From Cyanodermella asteris (lineage: Eukaryota; Ascomycota; Lecanoromycetes; Ostropales; Stictidaceae), in the NCBI GenBank assembly GCA_900618795.1, contig UYJD01000010.1, forward strand, positions 71,495-135,494: DNA of 64,000 bases, read 5' to 3'. The notes under the pieces are model-generated. The model did not search any database. It saw only the letters and a list, made by a program, of their open reading frames with translations, and had not been told where the DNA came from. The position numbers were made by a program, and so were the translations under genes. How positions within the stretch are numbered: the stretch's first letter is position 1; every line of letters starts with the position of its first letter. Of the stretch, positions 57,492 through 64,000 are shown piece by piece.

Positions 57492-59108
57492 TTATTGCCA
57501 GTCTACCTCCGGCCACTTCCCCCCCTCTTCCGTCATCTCCCCAATGTCCTCCCTTTCTAACCTCTCTGCTCGGTCCCTGACCCTGAAGTCCAACTTGACC
57601 CCATGCCTTGCCCAGTATTCCCTCGCCTTCCCCGCAAGCTCGCTCCCCAGATACTCACTCTTAGAAACGTACACTCTCCTCAAATCCTGCCGTTCCGAGA
57701 TCCTCAACACCTTGACCTCCTTCAATTTACTAAACCTCTTGCCCCTCTCCCGACACAGGCCTTCCAACCATTCCAGAAACCCCGTTGCGTGACGCGTCGG
57801 GACCAGCCTGTCCAGCCGCGGATAACCCCGTCCCAGTACCTCCTCCTTTTCCCGCCAGCTGAACGACTCGCCGAGGCGCAGCGTCAGAGTCTCGATGCTC
57901 GCGGGGAAGAAATGGGCCGTGTTGCGGATGCTGAGAAAGAAGGCTTGTAGGACTTCGTCCGGCTCCCAGGCGGAGGGGAAGTGTGCCAGGGCGCAAAAGG
58001 GAATGTCGAGGTGCCGCAGGGCGGGAAAATCGGAGAACGCGATCGGTTCGATGAGGGTGGGGGTCTGGGAGCGAGGGTCGAAGTGCTGGTCTTCCCAGGG
58101 ACCGTGTAGGCTGCCCAGGTATAGGCGGGACAGCGTGGAGGCGTGCTGGTGGAGCGAGGTCAGGAGGGAGCGCAGGGAGAGGCCGGCGGAGTCGAAGTCG
58201 GCGGGCGGGGTGAGCTCGATGTGTACGGAGGTCAGGGCGCGAGGCCAGCTGAGGATGGTCTCGAGCGCGGGACCTTGGGGAATGGTGTCCGTGAGGATCA
58301 GGTGAGTCACCGGGGATGTTCGGGGTGGGAACATCGGGAAGGAGAGTGTCCGGTCGGAGTTGAATTGGAAGTGGCTCAAATGGATGGATGTCAGGCCCGG
58401 TGATTGGAAGAGGAGGCGAAGGTGCGTTGGGGTGAAGGACTTTGCGACGGAGGGGATGCTGAAGTCGACGTGGACGAATGAGAGGATGTTCGAGCTCAGC
58501 TTGAGGTAGCTGAAATTTGGTCGAAGTAGACCGGTGATGTGAAGACTCTCCAAGGCCCCTGACTTTTCCAAGTCACGAACCAAAGCATCCATCTCTTCGA
58601 ATGAGTCTGCATCGCGGCGCAAGAAAGCATGGCGCACGAATTCATGAAGATGCTTATTCGTCGCGAGAAAATCGCACAAACTCCGCAAGTCACGGACGAA
58701 CGTTGGTCTGAGACCACGATACAGCATCTTCCGTCGCTCCGTGTTGCAACATTTGGCGGCCAACTCATCAGTCTCACATTGCTGCTCCAAGGGTCGAGGC
58801 GTCCCCCAAAGGTCGTTCTGATACTTTATCTCAGGTGTTGCGCCGGGTCCGAGCTTCGGTACGCAAATGTGTGCATGATAGTCAATCGTACGCAGAAGGC
58901 GACGATGCGCTTCGTATCGCCACACTCCCGGGAAATACGTCAGTGACTTCAGTGTCTTGGTGTCGAAGCCTCGGCAGATTAGGAAGAGAGTGTCGTATTC
59001 AATGGTCAGCCACTTCTTTGCCGCTGGCTGCTGGGCGTCTATGAAGCGCCGGGTACGCTCTGCGCGGACAGTGTCTCGCGATGGATGAGTCTTCTTGCAA
59101 TGAGGCAT
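57492..59108 (-). CDS. F-box/LRR-like protein
   Basis: Single exon, 538 aa. The N-terminal part after a basic start has a divergent F-box-like helix set (TIEYDTLFLICRGFDTKTLK, then YFPGVWRYEAHRRLL). The rest carries repeated Leu-rich strands: LESLHITGLLRPNFSYLKL, LTSIHLSHFQFN, VTHLILTDTIPQGPALE, LSRLYLGSLHGPW, LRHLDIPFCALAHFP, IETLTLRLGESF, an LRR-type solenoid. Likely a ubiquitin-ligase adaptor or other LRR scaffold; a classical F-box sequence is not obvious. Divergent from the FHA-BRCT gene, 1.2 kb apart. Confidence 0.68.
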   Translation of the reverse strand: MPHCKKTHPSRDTVRAERTRRFIDAQQPAAKKWLTIEYDTLFLICRGFDTKTLKSLTYFPGVWRYEAHRRLLRTIDYHAHICVPKLGPGATPEIKYQNDLWGTPRPLEQQCETDELAAKCCNTERRKMLYRGLRPTFVRDLRSLCDFLATNKHLHEFVRHAFLRRDADSFEEMDALVRDLEKSGALESLHITGLLRPNFSYLKLSSNILSFVHVDFSIPSVAKSFTPTHLRLLFQSPGLTSIHLSHFQFNSDRTLSFPMFPPRTSPVTHLILTDTIPQGPALETILSWPRALTSVHIELTPPADFDSAGLSLRSLLTSLHQHASTLSRLYLGSLHGPWEDQHFDPRSQTPTLIEPIAFSDFPALRHLDIPFCALAHFPSAWEPDEVLQAFFLSIRNTAHFFPASIETLTLRLGESFSWREKEEVLGRGYPRLDRLVPTRHATGFLEWLEGLCRERGKRFSKLKEVKVLRISERQDLRRVYVSKSEYLGSELAGKAREYWARHGVKLDFRVRDRAERLEREDIGEMTEEGGKWPEVDWQ

Positions 59109-60338
59109 GACAGGCTTCCTCTGATCGAACTTGTAATAATATGGACGATGAGGAGATGAATATCTGCTGTTCAGCAGTGAACCAGGCTAAATTTGAAAGC
59201 ACGAGAAAATGAGAACGCGAAGAAGAGTAAGAGTGCAAGTAACAAAATGAAAGGCGTGCACGGAAGCGTACAGTGCATTATATGGGTTGCATTGAAGCCG
59301 GCACCTTGCAGATTGAGTTCATTCGCAGTTGTTTGACTCATTTGCGTCGTAGCTGGCGCCAGGTGACCGCGAGGCATTCTGGATGGTCGGTGCTGCGCAA
59401 GGCTGCGCAGCAACTCAATTGACAGGCTGCAGTTGAGCGAAGACTGGGGTCTGGCCGTTTTTGGGTCAGGCCTCGTTTGCGATGATTCACAGCTCGATCT
59501 GCTCAGCACGACCGGTCTTGAAGATACCTCACGAATCCAGGTCGGCGTGTGGAGAATAGGACGACGGGTCGGCTTCGTGTGGTTGAAGTCAGCCTTGTAT
59601 TCTTAGGTAAGCATTGGAATGTCTGCGTGGGTAGCAGCCCATCCACTTATCTCTTCTGAGCTTTGTCGATGCGCTCTGTACAAAAGGAGCGGCGTCATGC
59701 GAAGATGAGCCGGATCTCATGCTTTCCTATGCTCGAATGTTTCGACAAGATGGACGTTGAAGCGCACTTAGTGGCCTCTGGACATCAACTGGTCTTGTCA
59801 ACCTGGTGCAATTGCCACCTACGAGTCTTGTCCTATGGCTTGACCGCATTGTTTTCGGCTCCAGAAAATACACCATTATAGAAACAGGTCTTTACACGCT
59901 GAAAGCTCGCTGGGAGCTTGGTCACTTCGTTCCCCTGTCATTGGCGCCGGCAAAGTTCGTTGCTCGGTTGGCTTCCCACACGCCCATTCGGTTTCGGTGA
60001 AGCACGATAAAAGAGGATCATCGGTCTCAGCTATGCAAGCAACACCATGCTACTTATGCCGTTGAAACGATGGATTATTCCCTTTCACGGCGCTAATCCG
60101 TCTTCACAGGCTGAGAGGGACGCGCCTTCCCGCTCGTCGAAAGGGGGCACAGCTTGTCAAGCAGCCTAACGCAGCAGGGCCACCATGCAAAAGTGCGCAT
60201 CCCGTCCCTCTCTTCAAATCTCCAAAGCTCCATCGTTGCCACTTTTGTTGTCACTTGCCGTGTTCATGGATTCACATCACGTTTAATAGTTCTGACTTGG
60301 TCAAGATACTGCGCCACATAGCGCTTGAAGCTTCTAGC
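59109..60338. other. Intergenic between divergent genes
   Basis: About 1.2 kb. Short frames without motifs on both strands. No repeat or RNA gene recognised. Confidence 0.45.
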
Positions 60339-62805
60339 ATGCCTCCCCCAGTGCAAACGGACAGCGTGACGAGGCTGGACTTGCATTATGACAATTCAGC
60401 GAGCTATAGAGTGCTAACACGCTACAAACAAAGCCAGCAAGGAAAGCATAATGTGTTCGAGACTGCCGCAGGGGTCGTGGTCGGTCAACTTTGGCATAGC
60501 CAGCACGACCCGGACAGCAGGGACCTTATCGCACAGTTCAGTGAGTGAAGCAGCTCCTTCCTCTAGCCTCATACCTATCAGACGACTAATGATCATGATT
60601 TCGACAGTCGTGAACTCCGACACGGTCTCTCTCCGCAATGTCAAAGCTGAAGTGCGCATCGCTACTCCTGACGGTGTCTCTTTTATCAGACTCGCCAATT
60701 CAGCTGTTATTGCAATCAGACTTGGCGATGTTATTTCGATCAACGGTACTTTGATCGCCTCGCATTATCCTCTGCCACCACCAGAGCCAATACCCATGCC
60801 AAGGATCGATTCGAGAAGGATGAAGCTGTATTGTGCCGGTATGAGTTCCGAGTCGGTTGAACGATCCGGCATGTCGGAGACTGTGGAACGTTTTCACACA
60901 TCGCAAACTGACCCGCCAGAGAAAGTTGCTACACCACGTCATAATCGGATCCAGTCTGGATCGACAGATGTAGCAAGGCCATCTCTGTTTGGTGACAAGT
61001 TGTCAGCTTCTCAGGTCGAAAAGATCACAAAGAAGGCGTCCGTCCTCTCTGAGCCACAGATCCGAGCAGTGGATGCTTTGGTACAAGAGTGCGATGTGGA
61101 GAGTCAAGAGCCGACTGCTCTCAAACCATATGGCGGGCAATCAAAGTCTGACACGCAACTTGTGGATGATGCACTGGAAGATGCTCTTGAGTATCTGGAA
61201 GAGCCGACCGAGACTACACATAGAGCGCTGACCAAATCCGACCTGCCAGCCATCAGCATGGTATCTCGACCAGAGACAGCATCGGCCAAATTGCCTCGAC
61301 CTAGAAGTGAGACTCGTTCGAACGTTGCAGACGATGCCGCAGTAACTGCGTCGCTTCAAAGCGATCATGAGGTGCGAACAAGAGCAGCGATGACAAAAGC
61401 TGGCGCCGGCTCAGGGAGCGATCACTCTTCACCAGAAATGGCAGGTGCTGTAGCCCAGCGAGACAGAAGCGATCTAGCCATGGCTTCGCGCAATATTCAA
61501 GACGGTGGCGATGCTGATGCTGGTTCAGCTAACCTTGACCATGCATCATCTGATGACCAAATCATTGAGGATCACACGGGTGACACAGATCTGGACATTC
61601 CCGCAGAAAGTGCAAGGCCTCGGTCAGACATCAACGTGAAGTCGAATGCAGATCACAGTGATTCAGATGCAGGGACCGTCGGCCACGAAATACAGGAGCC
61701 TCGGATTCAGTCCCGACAGGCTGCAGGGAGTTCTGAGCAAGGGAAGAGTCGTCAGCGCTCAAGCAAGAAGGCTGGAAAGATTGCGGCGAATAAGGCCGTC
61801 CGTGCCGACAAGGAGGTGGAAGATCTTGGCAAATTGCTAATTCGGCCACGCAAGCGGAAACGCTCTTCTGGAACAAGCTCTACACTGTCGACGATCGAGG
61901 CTCTCACTGCGGAGCAGCTGGCGATGAGGCGATCTTCTCAACCCATTGCAAAGCCAACTGAACAAAAAGCCACCACAAATGTCCGTCCTGAGCATCCCAC
62001 GCATTCAGATCAAACGTTGCCCAAGCCAGCTTCGCGTAGCTCGAAGTTAACAGCTAGCGATTTGTCGAAGTCAATGGCCGATCCGAACAAGCTGATAAAC
62101 GTGTGCTTCTCTGCTAATATAGAGGGCGTTGACAAGATTGACAACAACCTTCTCCGTAGATTGGGGGTTAACAAGGTCGAAGCCGTGTCTGAGTGCGACG
62201 TCTTTCTGATCAAAGCCGGTCAAGGCTTCAAGAGAACCTGCAGAACTCTTCATGCAATTGCACTTGGCAAGTCGATCGTCACCGATGACTGGTTGGCCAC
62301 TGCAATGGTCTCAGGATACCTGGAAGAACCCGATGACTATTTTGCTAGAGACCCGAAACAGGAGGACCAATGGGGCACGACAATCAAGAACGCAGTCGCA
62401 AGATATGCCGCAGGTTGCAAACCTTTCAAAGATATGATGATTCATTTTTCAGGCACCCTGCGAAAGGATTACGGACCTGCCAACCTGGCTGAGATGAAGG
62501 GATTATTGGTTGCCAGTGGAGCTGCTGATGTGATTATCACAGCGGTGAAGACTGCTTCAGAGCCTGGAACCCTTTTCATCGGAACAGACAACAAGCGGGA
62601 TATATCGGAAGCAACCAGTATTGGCTGTAAGCTGTACAGTAAAGATCTGATTGCTATGGGTGTCTTGCGTGGGGATGCGAACGTGGAGGACAATCAATAT
62701 TTGATCTTTCCGAAAGTGCAGCCACCAGAAGAAGATGAGGAAGCGAGGGAGAAGAAGAAGAAGCCAAAAAGGATGCGCAAGTCTGTAAAGGCAGATGGTT
62801 GCTGA
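60339..62805 (+). CDS. FHA-BRCT protein, MDC1/Mdb1-like checkpoint mediator (putative)
   Basis: Two exons, 60339-60540 and 60608-62805, intron 67 bp in phase 1; 799 aa. Residues about 1-110 look like a divergent FHA fold: strand-rich, TAAGVVVGQLWHSQHDPDSR then VNSDTVSLRNVKAEVRI (the S-x-x-H-like loop is weak). A long Ser/Asp/Glu-rich disordered middle has many SQ/TQ sites (TSQTDP, SRQ, SDTQ) and a nuclear signal RPRKRKRSS. The C-terminal 200 residues (from about 562) hold a BRCT pair: NVCFSANIEG, then ALGKSIVTDDWLATAMVSGY, typical of BRCT helix 3, then a second repeat with MIHFSGTLRKDY and SKDLIAMGVLRG. FHA plus C-terminal tandem BRCT is the MDC1/Mdb1 layout, which reads gamma-H2A at DNA breaks. 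The family call is by architecture, so tentative. Confidence 0.72.
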
Positions 62806-63544
62806 AGGCGTTTTTGATGAAATTGTTGCGGTATTTGGGCCCCATCTGCTTCATATATCACTTACCTGATAGTGCGTCGCTTCAGCGCAATTCGCATTGT
62901 GCGCTAGATTACAGAAAGTATGAGGTTCGAGGACAGCGATGTTACCGCCTGATCGTTTCAGAACAAGCTGCAGATGGTCTGTCCTCCACCTCAGTTTTCC
63001 AAATTTATCTATTCGCTGAACATTTTAACTTCAAACATCTGGGATCAGCATCATCCGCGAGATGCACTGAGCGATAACATCTTTGAGCAGCTCCATACCA
63101 GGAAGACGGCCGACAATAAGCGACTGCAGTGTGATTTAGCGTCCGAAGCGAGCACGCTCGCAGCTACATGTGCCAGAACACTAACTTGTTTTCAGCTGGT
63201 GGCCGATTTGTGGGTCTGGTAAGCTCGTCGCAATGTGCTGTCTGCGGATCGTGAGCCCGCATTCCCGTCATCGCCCACGAACTGCAAGTTTATCTCCTCG
63301 ATTCCCTTCTTCAAGGATGTCACCGGTGTCTGCCAAGAGGTCGTCAGCGGCTATCTCGCCTTTGCTGTTGGTAAAGTCTTCGATCGGGTGGTACCATGGC
63401 ATGCAAGGACCTCCAACAGAGCTTCGGGCAAAGCCGCCATCGGTATTGGAGGAAATGACTCTATGATCTGATGAACCTGTACTCGACAATGATGAAAAGC
63501 ATACAGCTAATACAGAGTCGAACGATGCTGGCGTCCATGAATAA
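62806..63544. other. Intergenic, unresolved
   Basis: About 740 bp. Frames at 63233-63471 overlap in all phases and lack motifs. Might contain the eroded 5' end of the transporter remnant that follows. Confidence 0.4.
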
Positions 63545-64000
63545 GACAACGTAGTCGATTTCATGGATAGGTATTCAGAAAACCCGTTGAACTGGCTATA
63601 CTGGCGAAATCTGAGTCTACAAATGCTCGTGGCACTAATTTCGGAACCATAATCATCGTCCCAGCGGTACCTTAATTGCTGAAAAGACTCAACACCAACA
63701 ACGAACTCTACTCTACCATATAGGTGTCGATAAGGGAGCTGGGCGAGAACTTTGGACCACTCCTGATCGGGCCTCTTTCGGAGAAACACGGTAGGCTCCA
63801 AGTCTACGTGACCGGCAATCTACTGTTCATCATCTTCTCCGTGACTTCAGCGGTCACCACGAACATCTCCATGCTCGTCGCTTCGCGGTTCTTGAACGGG
63901 TTCGCGGCAACCAGCTTAGCACTTGGGCCCAGCATCGTAGGTGATTGTTCCCCGTGAAAAGATCGCGGCAGGTCAATGGCGGTGCTTATCGCAATACCGA
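63545..64000 (+). pseudogene. Decayed MFS transporter, 5' part, runs off the window
   Basis: Plus-strand remains of a drug:H+ antiporter-type MFS gene. One frame has SENPLNWLYWRNLSLQMLVA (cytosolic NPxNW motif plus helix 1 start); the next piece, in another frame, reads GTIIIVPAVP, a TAA (63673-63675) where Gln is expected, then LLKRLNTNNELYSTI and, after a TAG, ELGENFGPLLIGPLSEKHGR, which is MFS motif A. The following helices are intact to GPSIVGDCSP, then a TGA at 63955-63957 where relatives have Arg (CGA to TGA). One frameshift and at least three stops in about 410 bp, so a true pseudogene. The TAG before VSIRE also looks like a splice acceptor, so an intron there cannot be ruled out. Confidence 0.75.

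Overview
The window reads as nuclear DNA of a filamentous ascomycete (Pezizomycotina; Dothideomycetes is my best guess from overall look, not proven). Reasons: compact single-copy eukaryotic genes, introns of about 45-110 bp with GT..AG ends and CTRAC-like branch sites, and typical fungal families (THI20 kinase-TenA fusion, duplicated-half phosphofructokinase, rhodopsin-like membrane protein, fungal GH31 alpha-glucosidase). Two assembly gaps are present (24829-25144 and 51699-51933).

Left third (1-25 kb): LSC2 (succinyl-CoA ligase beta, minus), a nuclear-looking unknown protein, THI20 (thiamine salvage), an interrupted BAHD-type acyltransferase, DPM3 (dolichol-phosphate-mannose synthase subunit), AP-2 alpha, an NADPH-dependent FMN reductase-like protein, a mitochondrial unknown, a secreted GH31 alpha-glucosidase carrying an inserted CBM20-like module, proteasome ATPase RPT1, an F-box protein, and a broken GNAT acetyltransferase next to the first gap.

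Middle (25-44 kb): a methionine-permease-like (MUP1/LAT) gene with one in-frame stop, endonuclease III (NTH1), a long disordered Ser/Pro-rich protein, a gene-poor stretch with microsatellites and a decayed SAM methyltransferase, a MAPEG membrane protein, Mediator subunit MED17, a class-C beta-lactamase/transesterase-like hydrolase with two in-frame stops, and phosphofructokinase PFK1.

Right third (44-64 kb): a large Asn/Asp/Gly-rich protein whose unusually long intron holds a 12-bp tandem repeat, an aldoxime-dehydratase-like haem enzyme, a second gap, a rhodopsin-domain membrane protein, a protein with three PRRRF/PVE motifs, an F-box/LRR-like protein, an FHA-BRCT protein resembling MDC1/Mdb1, and a decayed MFS transporter running off the end.

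The genes do not form an obvious biosynthetic cluster: they are a mosaic of housekeeping genes with accessory genes between them. The clearest window-wide patterns are (1) core genes are intact while at least six accessory genes carry stop codons explicable by single C:G to T:A transitions, three of them at positions where the family has Trp; and (2) one 12-bp minisatellite family appears as two arrays in opposite orientation, one of them inside an intron, plus a third degenerate trace.
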